DNA of 64,000 nt from Adiantum capillus-veneris (GCA_014529385.2 CM043968.1:30575013-30639012), one strand, 5' to 3'. Numbered from the stretch's first letter, positions 33,692 to 45,418 are shown. Made by a program: numbers and translations. The notes: generated by a model not told the origin, from the sequence alone.

Positions 33692-35553
33692 ATGGTAGTA
33701 ATGGCGGAGGAAGGGAATCTCAAGATCAAGAAGCTCAATGGCAAAAACTACCAACATTGGAAGATGCAGATTGAAGCCTATCTCTACCAGAAGGACCTCT
33801 ATTTGCCACTAGGCGGTCTTGCACGGAAGCCCGCAATGATGGAAGATGAAGCATGGATTATCCTTGATCGAAAGGTACTGGGAACAATCCGGTTAAGCTT
33901 GGCATCAACGGTGGCCTTCAATGTTTTGGAGATGAAGACCATGGAGGACTTGATGAAGTCACTTGACGGCCTCTATGCGAAACCATCGGCATCCAATAAG
34001 GTATTTCTCATGAAGCACTTGTTCAATCTAAAGATGGCTGCGAATGGTTCAGTTGTTGCAGAACACCTAAATGACTTTAACACCAATATAAGTCAACTTC
34101 AATCGGTGAAAATCAATTTTGATGATGAAGTGTGAGCTCTCCTAATACTATCGTCTCTACCGGATAGTTGGGACAGCCTTGTGATGGCTGTAAATAATTC
34201 TATCTCTGGCACAAATACTCTTACATTTGATGATGTTGTGGGTGTTCTCTCAAGCGAGGAAATGCAAAGAAGAAGCTCACGTGAAGCATCAAGTTTTGCA
34301 CTGTTAGTGGAAACAAGAGGAAGGCCTAAGGAGAGGTTCAAAAACCAAAAGGTTCATGATTGCTCAAGGAGGAGCAAGTCACGCACAAAGTTAGTTCTTG
34401 AATGTTGAAACTGCAGCAAGAAGGGCACTGTCAAGAAGGATTGTTGGTCCAAGAAAAATAACGAGTTGGAGTCTCAAGACAACAAGCCAATATCGGAGGC
34501 CAATGTGGCAGGTAAAGTAGAGCAAGATGCTCTAAATCTCAAATTAGACAATGTGTCTAATTCTTGGATAGTAGATTTTAGGGCTTCATTCCATGCAACA
34601 CCACACAAGCAACATTTCCAAGATTACACCAAAGGTAATTTTGGGTATGTACTTAGGAGATGATGAAGCTTGTGAAAATGTCGGCAAAGGTACATTTTGT
34701 GTCAAAACTGCTAACAAAAAAGAATGGAAGCTTAAAGATGTTATCCATGTTTCTTCTCTTCGCAAGAATTTGATATCTATAGGACAATTGGATGATGAAC
34801 GTCACAAACATTACATTCGGAAACAACGGTGGAAGATCTCAAAGGGATCTTTGGTGGTTGCCAAAGGAGAAAAGGTTGGTACACTTTACTTGTGTATTTT
34901 CATCTCGCAATCTTCAGCTTGTGCAGCAACTACAGAAGTTGATAGTGCAGTGTGGCACTACCGGCTTGGGCATATGAGTGACAAAGGAATGCAAATCCTT
35001 CAAACAAAGAAGCTTCTACCAGGTTTGAAAGAAGTGGATTTAGAGTTCTGTGAAAATTGTGTTTAGGGAAAACAAAAGAGGGTAAAGTTTTAAAAATCAG
35101 GAAATGAAAGAAAAAATTAAAAACTTGAATTGGTTCATTCTGATGTTTGGGGTCCTGCAAGTACACCATCACTTGGTGGCTCATTGTACTATGTAACATT
35201 CATGGATGATGTGACTAGGAAAACAAGGGTCTATGTAATGAAGAATAAATCCGATGTATTTTCCATATTTCAAAGGTAGAAAGCCTTTGTACAGAATGAA
35301 GGAGGTACCAAGTTTAAATGCCTCAGATCCGACAATGGAGGCGAATATTGTAGCCAAGCTTTTGAAATCTTTTGTGCTAGCAATGGCATTCAAAGGCAAA
35401 GGACAACCCCAAGGACACCTCAACAAAATGGGATTTTAGAAAAGATGAACAGGACAATCATGGAGCGAGCACGAAGCATGCAGCTATATGCAGGCTTACC
35501 GCTTGAGATTTGGGAGGAAGCAGTAAGTACATACGTGTGTTTGATCAACCGGT
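33692..35553 (+). pseudogene. gag-pol: Copia A gag, protease and integrase N-part (stops and frameshifts)
   Basis: Gag (about 33704-34440) starts KIKKLNGKNYQHWKMQIEAY. A stop lies at 34132-34134, and the zinc knuckle near 34405 has its Trp codon turned into a stop and its His lost (C*NCSKKGTVKKDC). The protease site reads WIVDFRASFHATP (about 34570), with D-F-R-A in place of D-S-G-A. The pre-integrase zinc region has WHYRLGHM, and the core (about 35125-35550) has VHSDVWGP and RSDNGGEY, followed by NGILEKMN. Further stops are at about 35064, 35090, 35119 and 35279. It is cut at 35553 by copia B. It is inactive. Confidence 0.88.
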
Positions 35554-35780
35554 TGTTGGAATTAGGGTTGCAGAGAAATGCACACAGCTTGGAGAAGACA
35601 AAGGAAGCTCAAGGCACACAATAGAGAGTATGTTACTTAGTGTGCAATGGAAAGATTGATAGCCCTAGAGTGATGGGTGTGTATACAATGCTCGGGGGAA
35701 AAAAACTCCTAAAGAGGAAAAAAATGCCCTGGCGGTCCTAGTGTGTTCACACACATCACTACCACATGTATATGGTAACA
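35554..35780 (-). repeat. 3' LTR of copia B (227 bp)
   Basis: On the minus strand it runs TGTTACCATATACATG to CCTAATTCCAACA, with matching TGTT...AACA ends. On its 5' side lies the polypurine tract ccaggggggata (35793-35781). Confidence 0.8.
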
Positions 35781-35859
35781 TATCCCCCCTGGAGTGATGT
35801 GGTGAACGAGATCTGGCACATGAGTAAAGCGAAGTGTCATGCCCTGAGGACATGATCAG

Positions 35860-36640
35860 TCCACAAAGGGGAGTAAGCCCAAAGCTTTGCGGAAAGCTTC
35901 AAGCTTCTCACGAGACAATGCCTTTCTGAAAAGATCTGCAAGGTTGTCCTGTGTTGGCACATAAGCCAAGCTGATCTCTCCTGCCAAGAGCCTCTCCCTG
36001 ACATAGTGGTAATGCACCTCAATGTGTTTTGTTCAAGCATGAAAAACTGGGTTCCTCGCAACTGCCAATGCGCTCTGACTGTCAGTGTAGATAATGTTGG
36101 CAGTGTCCTGTCCAACACCCAAATCAGCCATAAGGCGTCTGAGTCATACACACTCAATCATAGCTGTGAAGACTGCCCTATACTCAGCCTCACAACTCGA
36201 AGTGGCCACAGTAGGTTGCTACTTGCTCAACCATGATATACATGAACTGCCAAGCATGAAACAAAAACCACTTGTGGACACTCGCGTGTCAAAACAACCA
36301 GTCCAATCTGAGTCCGAAAAAGCATGTAAGTCTGGCGGCAATGATCCCCCCTTGGGATAAAACAAGCCAAAATGTAAAGTGCCACTAAGGTAGCAAAAAA
36401 TCCTCTTGACAGCCTGCCAATGCTTAGACCCTGGGCTATGCATAAATCTGCTGACCTGTGAGACTGCAAATTGAATATCTAGCCTCGTGTTGTATACATA
36501 AATGAGGCATCCAACAGTAGTCTGGTAAAGAGGGACATCAGCAGGATCACAAGCGTCATGAAGACTTAATTTCAAACCTGTTTCCATGGGAGAGGCAATA
36601 GGTTTGCAATCCTCAAGTCCAAACTTACATAGCAATGTCT
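35860..36640 (-). pseudogene. pol: Copia B RNase H and RT C-terminus
   Basis: Minus-strand frame 36635-36219: LEDCKPIASPMETGLKLS, RFMHSPGSKHWQAVKRI, and the RNase H start AFSDSDWTGCFDTR. The RNase H continues in other frames to about 35870 with SCEAEYRAV, YTDSQSALAVA and TKHIEVHYHYVRERLLAG; the protein end is near LGLLPFVD. Stops at about 36218 and 36140 break it. It is typical copia order, RT then RNase H then polypurine tract. Confidence 0.85.
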
Positions 36641-36653
36641 CTATGTAACTTTT

Positions 36654-37653
36654 CTAACACAAGGCAATACCACCATCACACTGCTTAAACTTTATACCCA
36701 AGTAATGATGCAACAGCCCCAAATCTATCATCTTGAAAGTAGCATTCAAATCAGCCTTAAATTCAGCAATATGTCTCTCATTTGGTCCAGTGATCAGCAA
36801 ATCATCTACATAAAGAACCACAATGAGAAGAACATCACCCTCACGCTTTACATACAATGTGCTTTCTATTGGACTGTTAAGAAAGCCTTGTTTGACCAAA
36901 TGAGTGTCAGCTTTCTCATACCAAGCACGAGGAGATTGCTTCAACCATACAAAGCCTTACATTACATTTGCACACTTTCTCCTCTTGTTCTTTCTTGACA
37001 AAACCGCGAGGCTGCATTACATAAACTTCCTCAAATATGTCATCATTCAAGAAAGCAGTAACAATGTCTGATTGATGTACATCCCAACCTAAATGAGCTG
37101 CCAATGCACATAGAAAACGCATAGTAGTCATACGACAAGTGGGAGCAAAATTCTCTTCATAAACTATGCCTTTTTGTTGTGCATAACCATTTGCAACAAT
37201 TCGAGCCTTATGGCGATCGATCTCACCATCCGGCTTGCGTTTCAACTTGTAAACCCACTTCGTACCAATGGCCTTTTTGCCAAGAGGCAAATCACATAAA
37301 GTCCATGTGTCATTTTCTATAAGTGCATCATATTTTGATTTCATGGCAGCCATCCAATTTTCTGAATTTTGTGCTTCATCAAAAGACAGAGGCTCCTCAA
37401 CATCATGTAAGCTAGACACAGCCAAAGCATAACAATCTGATGCATAAGATGCATGGCGAGAGTCTGAACGAGTACGACTGGACAAAGGTGCATCCAATTT
37501 ACTGTCACGCAAAGTGTGCACCAGCCATTTTGGCATACCTCTAGCCTGCTCATTTTCATCCCTTTTCTCATCAAGTACATCATGTACATATGCATCAGTA
37601 ATAGGCTGATCTGTCATTTTCAGAAACCCCCATAGGTTGTACATTTGCCTCAT
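36654..37653 (-). pseudogene. pol: Copia B reverse transcriptase (frameshifted)
   Basis: The frame 37653-36916 carries the RT N-terminus: WMAAMKSKYDALIENDTW, ALGTKWVYKLKRKPDGE-type (AIGTKWVYKLKRKPD), QSDIVTAFLNDDIFEEVYVM. After a frame change at about 36945 come SPRAWYEKADTHLVKQGF and the catalytic LYVDDLLITGPNE. The usual SLYGLKQSPRAWY motif is broken by the shift. It would copy the RNA genome in the particle if intact. Confidence 0.88.
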
Positions 37654-38520
37654 TGGAACTTACATTCATATTTCCACCACTGAAAAGAGGCAACAAAGTG
37701 TCATAAATGTCCTGTGAGCTTACATTACTATCTCTAGTACATGACAGCAAGGGCTGAACAGAATCTTCCATAAACACTACATCCCGTGAAACCAGAATCC
37801 GTTTTGTTTGTGGATGGTACAACCTGTAACCTTTGCTTTCGGCACTATAACAAAAAAAATAAATTTGACAGCCTTATCATCCAATTTTTTGCATTGTGTT
37901 TGTGGCACCAAAGCATATGCCAAACAACCAAAAACACGCATGTGCTCAATAGAAGGCTTTCTATCATGCCATGCTTCAGATGGAGTATAGACTGCAAAGC
38001 TTTTGTAGGACACCTGTTTAGTACATAAGTGGCACACATGATGGCCTCAAGCCAAAAAGAATGCGGCAAAGCTTGACTTTTAACCATACATCATGCCATT
38101 TTTGTAAGTGACCTGTTTTTCCTCTCAGCAACACCATTTTGCTAAGGTGTATAAGGCACTTTACATTGGTGTTTTATCCCACTACTAGCCAAAAATGCAT
38201 TGAATTCATGAGACATATACTCCCCCCCTCGATCGGAACGGAGGGTGCCCATAGTACATTTCAAGACATTTTCAGCCATAGCCAGAAATTGTTTGAAGCA
38301 CATAAAAACTTCGGACTTCGCTTTAAGCGAAAATACCCATGCAAGCCTAGAGTAATTATCAATGAAGTCACGAAGTACAGGTAATTGCCTAAGGATGGAG
38401 TTTGCATGGGCCCACAAACATCACAATGCACAAGCTGCAACCTACATGTGGCCCTAACTGAACCATCCTTTGGAAACTTAGAACGCTGCATTTTACCCAG
38501 AATATAGGCTTCACAAACAT
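37654..38520 (-). pseudogene. pol: Copia B integrase (frameshifted)
   Basis: Read across minus frames: VHCDVCGPMQTPSLGNYLYF near 38430, MGTLRSDRGGEYMSHEF near 38230 (second catalytic Asp), a pre-Glu segment near 38160, LPHSFWLEAIMCATYVLNRC near 38060, and the C-terminal DRKPSIEHMRVFGCLAYALV near 37960. At least three frame changes are present. Confidence 0.8.
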
Positions 38521-39062
38521 GTTTGAAGGTGCTTCAAGAGGCGGCAAAGAAGCAACCATATCAAATTTCTGCAAACACAGCAAACTGGCAAAATTCAGAT
38601 GACCAAAATGTGCATGCCAAAGTTTTGCATATGAAATAGCCCTTGAATTTGCAACTGCATTTGCAACATTTTTTCCACACTTGTCATACAAAGTGAGCTT
38701 ATACAGCCCATGGCACAAAAGGCCAGATGTAACAATTTCATCACCAAAACTGAGATCATGAACTGTACATCTGTCATTCACAAATTTGACTACAACCAAG
38801 TCCAAGTCTAGCTTGTTCTGCTGTAGGCAAAACAACTCTAATAGCAGCAATCCTTGCAGCAAGACCTGCAACATCCTCAACATCGCCTACATCCTCAGCA
38901 CCAGGACATACATCAATGCCCTGCACAATATTCTATACGCCCTTTGACACAAGAACATGTTGCATCATGTAAGCCCACATAGGGTAATTGCTCCCATCCA
39001 ACCTGTCCTCAGCAGCAAACATCTTGAACACATCTGTGTTGTTGTTAGCCATTGTAAATGTT
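38521..39062 (-). pseudogene. gag-pol: Copia B gag start fused to pre-integrase region by deletion
   Basis: The ATG at about 39052 opens MANNNTDVFKMFAAEDRLDG then NYPMWAYMMQHVL, a copia Gag N-terminus. After a stop near 38935 the sequence passes within about 100 bp to the region before integrase (DRCTVHDLSFGDEIVTSG; AKLWHAHFGHLNFASL, the H-x-H zinc part). Most of Gag, the zinc knuckle and the protease are missing, so B was internally deleted. Confidence 0.8.
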
Positions 39063-39330
39063 GCACCTGATGTGAAAACTACCCAAAAAGAGGAGAAACA
39101 AAGCGGGAACAACATGTGCTATATAGCACAAACCGTAGAAGACTATAAGGCACCTGTTATGCAAATAACGGCACTGACAGAAATTCTGCACAAAATGACG
39201 AAATTGCCTGTGCAGACCTGCCTGTAGTGGAAACGGAGACCGAAATGAACCCAAATCCGAAATCTGAGCAGACTTGTGAACGCTCGCCAAACCTCACTGT
39301 AATCGGAGAAAGTGAGTAGGCATGTGCTGG

Positions 39331-41140
39331 AAAAAGTGTTTCTTCATTGGCTATGGAGAAGGTGACTTTGGGTATCACCTATGGAATCCTAAAGATGGTA
39401 AATCTTTAGAAGTAGGGATGTAATTTTCAATAAACAAAATATGTACAAAGATTACTTGGAAAGAAAACAAACAAAAGAAATAGGTGATGAGTACATGGAG
39501 CTTGAGGACGGTGAAAACTCAAGGAGTGCAAATGGTGACAACGTACAACAACGTCAACCAAACAAGGAGCCTTAACCAATTTCCCGAAGATCCACAAGAG
39601 CATGTAGACCTCTAGAGAGGTTTGTTTCTTCCTTCAACCATCTCTTGATCTCAGATTCTGGAGAGTCAGAATCATATGAAGAAGCTATGCAACACGAATC
39701 CAAAGAAGAATGGATAAAGAGCATGCAAGTGGAGATGGACTCATTACATCGCAACCAAACATGGGAGCTAGTTGAGTTGTCTAAAGGTAAGCGGGCACTT
39801 CAAAACAAATGGGTGTACAAGCTAAAGGAAGAAGAAGGTGGGAAGAAAAGGTACAAGTCTAGGCTTGTGGTAAAAGGGTTTTCTTTGTGGCTGCTCATGA
39901 TTTAAATCTCGATCAAATGTATGTAAATACGACATTCCCTTACGGTGACTTAGAGGACAAAATTTACATGCTTCAACCAAAGGGGTATGAAAGGTAAGGA
40001 GAAAATGGTTTGCAGATTAAAGAAGAGCTTGTATGGCTTAAATCAAGCATCAAGATAGTGGTACTTGAAGTTCGATCGATGGATGTTGGATCATGGGTTT
40101 AGAAGATGCAACTCAGATCATTACATTTACACAAAGAATTTGGGAGACGGGAAGTTCATCATCCTAATGTTGTATGTTGATGACATGCTGATTGCAAGTG
40201 CTAACATGCAGAACATCAAAGACCGAAAAGAGGATCTGTCTAAATCTTTTTCAATGAAAGATTTAGGTGCTACAAAGAAGATATTTGGTATGAAGATATC
40301 AAGGACAAGACGAAGAAGACAATAAAGCTATCTCAAGAGGATTACATCAAGAAGGTACTAGAAAGGTTTGCAATGCAAGATGCAAATCGGTTTCTACACC
40401 TTGGGCTAATCATTTTAAATTAACTAAGGAAATGTGTCCAAAGACACAAGAGGAGATAGCATATATGTCTAAAGTTCCATATGCTGTAGCGGTAGGCTCT
40501 CTTATGTATGCTATGGTCTAGACAAGGCCAGACATTGCACATGCAGTGGGAGTTATAAGTAGGTTCATGGACAACCTAGGTAAAGAGCATTGGCAAGCTG
40601 TGAAGTAGATACTTAGGTATCTAAAAGGGACAAAAACAAATATTTTGTACTTTGGAGGAATTGATATTTTTTTGGAATGGTATGCTGATGCAGATATGGC
40701 AGGTGACAAAGATACTCGAAGGAGAACTACTAGCTATGTCTTCATGGTTGGAGGCACAGCGGTAAGCTGGGCTTCAAAGCTACAGAAAGCGGTTTCACTT
40801 TCTACCACGGAAGCAGAGTATGTAGCAATGACAGAGGCAAGCAAAGAAATTATGTGGCTTCATTGATTCTTAGAAGAGCTTGGATTCAAACAAGACAATG
40901 TTTCTTGTACAGTGATAGCCAAAGCGCTATCCATCTTGTGAAGATTTCAGCCTTTCATTCAAGGACAAAGCACATTAAGGTGTGAGATATCACTTCATAC
41001 GCACTCTTTTGGAAGAGGGATAACTAAAGCTAGGAAAGGTGCATACAAGTGAAAATCCTGCAGACATGTTTACAAATGTGGTCAATTCAAGGAGAAGTTG
41101 AGATTTTGCTCATCTTCAATCGACATTCAAGAATAAGAAG
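39331..41140 (+). pseudogene. pol: Copia A integrase end, reverse transcriptase and RNase H
   Basis: It resumes with KCFFIGYGEGDFGYHLWNPKDG (integrase C-terminal part), then the RT: WIKSMQVEMDSLHRNQTWEL, NKWVYKLKEEEGGKKRYKSR, a deletion at about 39885, KKSLYGLNQASR and the catalytic ILMLYVDDMLIAS (about 40170). RNase H has YADADMAGDKDTRR and STTEAEYVAM (about 40800), with SDSQSAIHL in another frame. Compared with E, several stops and small indels are present. It ends near 41135. Confidence 0.9.
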
Positions 41141-41182
41141 GCGGGATGGAAAGCAGTCACAGGTTTGGTGAGATCAGTCTCC

Positions 41183-41193
41183 AAGTGGGAGAT
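41183..41193 (+). other. Polypurine tract of copia A
   Basis: aagtgggagat immediately precedes the right LTR. The same sequence is present before the 3' LTR of element E. Confidence 0.8.
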
Positions 41194-41831
41194 TGTTAAG
41201 TATGGAGCCTGATTTACCCCTTGTAATTTTCTGTATTAAAAATACGCATTTGTAAGGCCCCCGTTATGAGGAGAGGCCATCGTGCACGAAAAAAAATCAC
41301 TCACAGAAAACCAAAATCACTCCCCAGAAACCAAAATTTTCACGGCCAGTCTCGAGCAAAGCTCAAGACTAGCTTTGTCGGAATATTATGGCCGGATGGC
41401 GGCCAAAAAGTGATCGAAAAACGGGTGGCCGTTTGGCAAGTTGGCCGGTGATCGGTGGTCGGAAGTCAAAGGTCGATGGCCGGTGGCTGATTTCAAAGAT
41501 GGACTTATCTTCTCAGGGGCGGCCACACATGGGCGGATTGGAGGGTCCGATTTTGGACTTGTCAACACAAGAGCGGCTACACACGTCTACCTCTCATGAA
41601 AGAGGGCAGCCCTTTTGGCCTTTAAAAGGAGGCCTCTTCTACACACAAAAATGGATTGTGAAGCATTGTGGTGTATTGTGAAGTTGATGTGAGGTGGCAA
41701 GAGTGAAGCAAGGCGGGAGCTTCAAAAGGATATAATCCCTTTGTAATCTACTTCATGTTTTGAAGTACTAAAGCCATTGAGTGCCTTCTTTCTTGTGGAC
41801 GTATCCCACATTGGGTGAACCACGTATATTG

Positions 41832-41880
<49 letters not shown>

Positions 41881-41965
41881 CTATAATCTCTTGTGTGTGA
41901 AAATTATCTCTCTCCATTAAGTAATCTACTCAATTAACTACTTAGCTACGTCATATTTCCTAACA
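41194..41965 (+). repeat. Right LTR of copia A (772 bp)
   Basis: TGTTAAGTATGGAGCC to TTTCCTAACA. The TATA box is changed to TTTAAAAG at about 41621. A (CT)n run lies at 41836-41877. It differs from the left LTR by substitutions and indels, notably near 41295-41400, so the insertion is older than E. Confidence 0.92.
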
Positions 41966-42858
41966 TGGGAAGCACTACATAGTGCATTGGGATTACTTGA
42001 TAATATGGCCATAAGCAAAGGCTAGTAGAGGAGCTACAGACAAAGATATATGCAACTTTATCTTTGATTCATTATGTTTTAGATTTGGACTGCCATTAAA
42101 TCTTGTGAGAGATCAAGTGAAAGAGTTTAGAAATGAACTTATCACTAAACCTTTGGAGAAATTGGAGATCAAACACAAGTCTGCTACTCCTTATCATCCA
42201 CAATGCAATGGGTTGGTAGAGGCATTTAATGGAGTTTTGCCAAAGATACTATTCAAGCTTGTGAAAGAGCATCCAAAAACTAGGATATGTATTTGGAGAG
42301 GGCATTGTGTGCATGTAGAGTGACTCAAAAATCAACCACGGGGTTCACTCCATTCCATTTGGTTTATGGCGATGAATGTGTTATGAGGGCATTGTAGGCA
42401 TGTAGAGTGACTCAAAAATCAGCCACAAGGTTCACTCCATTTCATTTGTTTTATGGCAAAGAATATGTTATGCTAGTTAATGTGATGCTTCCTTCATTGG
42501 AGTTCAATTTGAAGCATATTTTGGTTGAGGAGGAGCATGTAAAGGAGAGGTTGGCATCTATGCACAGTCTCTTGTTGGATAGGGAAAGTGCTATTAGGTA
42601 CTATGAGAACCTGAGAAAAATAAGGGCTAATGTATTCAATGAAAAGATAAAGGCAAAGGAATATGTAAGGGCATGCTAGTCATGAGGTATAATAGTTCTT
42701 TGGACAACACATTTTAAAAAAAGTTTAGGGAAGGTCCTTCTGTGGTGCATGATGTATTTGATAATGGAAGCTATCAACCCAAGGACTTGGATGGGAACAT
42801 GCATAATGCAAGATTCAATGGGATCAGGCTCAATCCTTATGTCACAAGAAGCATGTGA
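41966..42858 (+). pseudogene. pol: Gypsy C integrase, right part
   Basis: Begins with the duplicated target tggga and continues the integrase of C: HYIVHWDYLIIWP, then YHPQCNGLVEAFNGVLPK near 42190 and TGFTPFHLVYGDE. A duplicated TRFTPFHLFYGKEYVM block follows. The C-terminal region is open at 42407-42679, and the final SYQPKDLDGNMHNARFNGIR leads to a stop at 42856-42858, collinear with G1's SYQLMEADGKLHKTRVNGWR. It contains many stops and is a relic. Confidence 0.85.
42300..42473 (+). repeat. Tandem duplication, 2 x 87 bp, in gypsy C integrase
   Basis: Copies begin gggcattg at 42300 and 42387 (offset 87 bp, 29 codons, in frame) and both encode ACRVTQKS.T.FTPFHL. They have diverged by about ten substitutions. 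Confidence 0.85.
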
Positions 42859-42999
42859 TGAAGCAAGGCATGTACATGGAACACTTGAAAGTGTTTCATG
42901 CTTGTTGGGGAGGCAATATGTGACGTGCTTTTGCAAAATGGAGCGGGCCATCTCAAAGACTGTAAGAGATTTTTTTTAGTGCTCTTCGACCTCTTCGAT

Positions 43000-43181
43000 G
43001 TAAATAAAGCATGCTTGTACAAAGTATACAAAGGAAGTGTGTGTCAGCTGTCTCTTTGTATGCGGGCCACTTATTCAAGCTACATAGTTTGTAAATAAAG
43101 CATGCTTATACAAAGTATACTAAGGCAGTGTGTGCCAGCTGTCTCTTCCCATATGGGCTAGTTATTTGGGGTACATAGCTT
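43000..43181. repeat. Tandem duplication, 2 x 91 bp
   Basis: The unit starts gtaaataaagcatgctt at 43000 and again at 43091, with scattered substitutions. It lies downstream of gypsy C pol. Confidence 0.88.
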
Positions 43182-44290
43182 TGTTGTTTTAGTACATAGA
43201 AGTGTCAAGACTTCAAAGAGTGAGTGAGTGCTTTAAAAAATTGAAGAAAATTTGAAATTTTCGCAGTCTTAAATCATGAGTAAAGTGGGAAATTCACTGA
43301 ATAATAGGACGCTCCATGTTCATGCAACTTGCAATGAAGCGTGGGGGTTTTGATGTAGAGGTGACCCTTATGGTTTGCAAGAGCCTGGTGTGGTGAGTTT
43401 AGAGCGTGTCTCTCCTCAATGGGCTGATGAAAGTGGATTCTTAGCTCTTCATATTCACCTCTCTTCATCTTGGGTTGATTTTTGGTAGCTATGTTGTATG
43501 CAGCTCCCTATGGTGTAGCTAGTCGAGGATAGACTATGTGTTGCGATACTTGCTTGTACATATGCAAAAGGTCAAGTTTCCCCAAATTATTCCATCACTT
43601 TTTTTTTGCTGAACTTTTTGGGTTTTCAAATTGGGCTTGATTTGGATGGGTTTTGTTCAATCTATATGTGTATATGAGAACGCCTACGGAGTCTCTACTA
43701 GCACATGGAAGGGCATTGAAAATAAGTGAAGCCATTGGTTTGATAGAAAAGAAAAATGCAACGATTTCCATTTTTTCCTCACTATTTTTCTATAATTTTG
43801 TTTATCCCTTTGCTTCCTTCTTTAGTGTATCCAAGTATAGTGGGAGTTGTAGCGTGGTAGAGGAAAGCTAGTCAAGGCTAGTTGAGGTTGAGTGTGTGTG
43901 AGGTCAACAAAATTTATGAGTGGAGATCAGCCCATATTATGTTGAGAGAGATGTTTTCTTTATCCCCTTTTCTTTGTGGTGTTTTGAGGTGTTGCCAGCC
44001 CCCAATCCTTCCCAATGGTAAATGGGATCAATCGACATGTGTCCCTAAATGTATCTCCATGTGCTCTAAAAGAGCAATTAGACTATAATAGTAGCCATAC
44101 TCATCCTCTTTGTATGAAGGACAATGCCCCATAGTTAACTCCTACAAAAACAAAACATCAACTACAATTTTTATATGTTCTATATTAGAAAACCAGAATG
44201 ATGGGTCTAGGGTAAAGCCACTTGAATGTTGCACGGTTGTATGGATGCACGTACTTACACATATAGATACTTGGGCCATGTTGACCTTCA
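43182..44290. other. Unassigned DNA, perhaps 3' part of gypsy C
   Basis: No recognised coding region; short ORFs only. By position it may hold C's untranslated region or LTR, but no repeat partner exists in the window. Confidence 0.35.
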
Positions 44291-44971
44291 AGTGGGAGAT
44301 TGTTAAGGTTCATGCCATGTGATGGAATTGGCCTATTAACTTGAGAGTAGTAGAAATTTAAAGAGAGTACTTTTGTGAAATTACTTTGTGAGCACAGCAG
44401 GTGAACATAAATGATGGTAGCAACATAAACATAGCATTTAGTTAACTTTGCATCAACAATACTTTTTCAAGAGAGAGAGTTTAGAGAACGTAACAATAGT
44501 TGAGGACCAGATTTATGTGAAGCCGTCGCATTTGTATTATGATTTCTCCCATCAAGAGAGACTTATTACAATACAATGTTGATGTTCCTTGTGACCTAGG
44601 TGATGCAATGAAGATGGAAAGTTTCATGCATCAAAAGCATAACATAAACCCTGTGGAAAGCATTGATTATCCCAAGACCTCAATCACCTTCTAAGGTGGA
44701 GAGAGCTAGCAGGGAATGAGGGTAGGGAAGAGGAAGAAGAAACATATCTTAGGAGAAAGAAGTAGTTCCTCACTTATCATCACTCTTCTTGCTAGCATAC
44801 ATAATAGCATAGTAATGAAGATGGAGAAGATGGCAAGCTTAAGAATTGAAGCATGGCTCTTGGTTGGATTTGCATTCTATAGCCAACAATGTTGGTGTAG
44901 GCTCTCAACCTCTCTACTTGCTTGGAGAAGAAGAGGGGGCTCTTGCACTTTGCACAATACACAATAAGAGT

Positions 44972-44985
<14 letters not shown>

Positions 44986-45028
<43 letters not shown>

Positions 45029-45040
45029 GGGGGGGGGGGG
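44986..45040. repeat. Poly-G run (42 G, T, 12 G)
   Basis: It follows a (TG)n stretch at 44971-44985. G42 at 44986-45027, one T, G12 at 45029-45040, then further G-rich sequence to about 45082. It has strong G-quadruplex potential. Confidence 0.95.
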
Positions 45041-45118
45041 TGCGTGCGTGCACGGGCGGGTGTGGGGGGTGGGTGGGAGGGTATAACCCCTCAAGCAGGC
45101 CCCCTACTTTCTTTATTC

Positions 45119-45120
<2 letters not shown>

Positions 45121-45170
<50 letters not shown>
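45121..45170. repeat. Poly-C run (50 C)
   Basis: Uninterrupted C50, 80 bp downstream of the poly-G run, so the two could pair as a long G:C stem. Confidence 0.95.
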
Positions 45171-45380
45171 TTGTAGCTCATGCTTAAAGCTCATTCGACC
45201 CCTCAAGGCCTAGCCAATCATAAGCAGGAGTCATACCAAGCAAAGAAAATTAATTAAATCTCCTAAATTATCATTGGACCCCTTGGGTGGCCAACCAATA
45301 GGCTTCAGGCACACCATGAGGGCATTTGAGGAGGAACTTGACAAGTGTCCCTTTTGCTTTCTTTGTACCAAGCATGCTTT

Positions 45381-45384
<4 letters not shown>

Positions 45385-45412
<28 letters not shown>
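45385..45412. repeat. (TG)n microsatellite
   Basis: gtgtgtgt run of about 28 bp, followed by ggtgtgtgttctctctc. Confidence 0.9.

Positions 45413-45418
<6 letters not shown>

Larger units (their letters stand above)
35554..39330 (-). mobile_element. Ty1/copia element B, 5' truncated, nested in copia A
   Basis: Minus-strand copia with a 3' LTR at 35780-35554 and a polypurine tract, coding remnants from about 39060 down to 35870, and leader-like sequence to about 39330, but no 5' LTR. Copia A homology resumes at about 39334 with about 45 codons missing. A deletion covering B's 5' LTR and adjacent A sequence after insertion explains both losses. B is a different lineage from A and E (short LTR, YVDDLLITG RT). 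Confidence 0.85.
32840..41965 (+). mobile_element. Ty1/copia element A (Tork/Tnt1-like), carrying nested copia B
   Basis: LTRs 32840-33627 and 41194-41965, TSD tggga, primer site 33630-33645, gag-pol 33692-41140, polypurine tract 41183-41193. It is interrupted at 35553 by copia B, and copia A sequence resumes at about 39334 with roughly 140 bp of integrase missing. It is the same family as element E (57038-62625) but more decayed. It was inserted into the integrase of gypsy C. Confidence 0.92.

Noticed and set aside
35665-36236. Small ORFs around the copia B 3' end
   Set aside because: Out-of-frame readings of RNase H and LTR.
44846-45213. Poly-Gly/poly-Pro ORFs
   Set aside because: They only read through the poly-G and poly-C runs.
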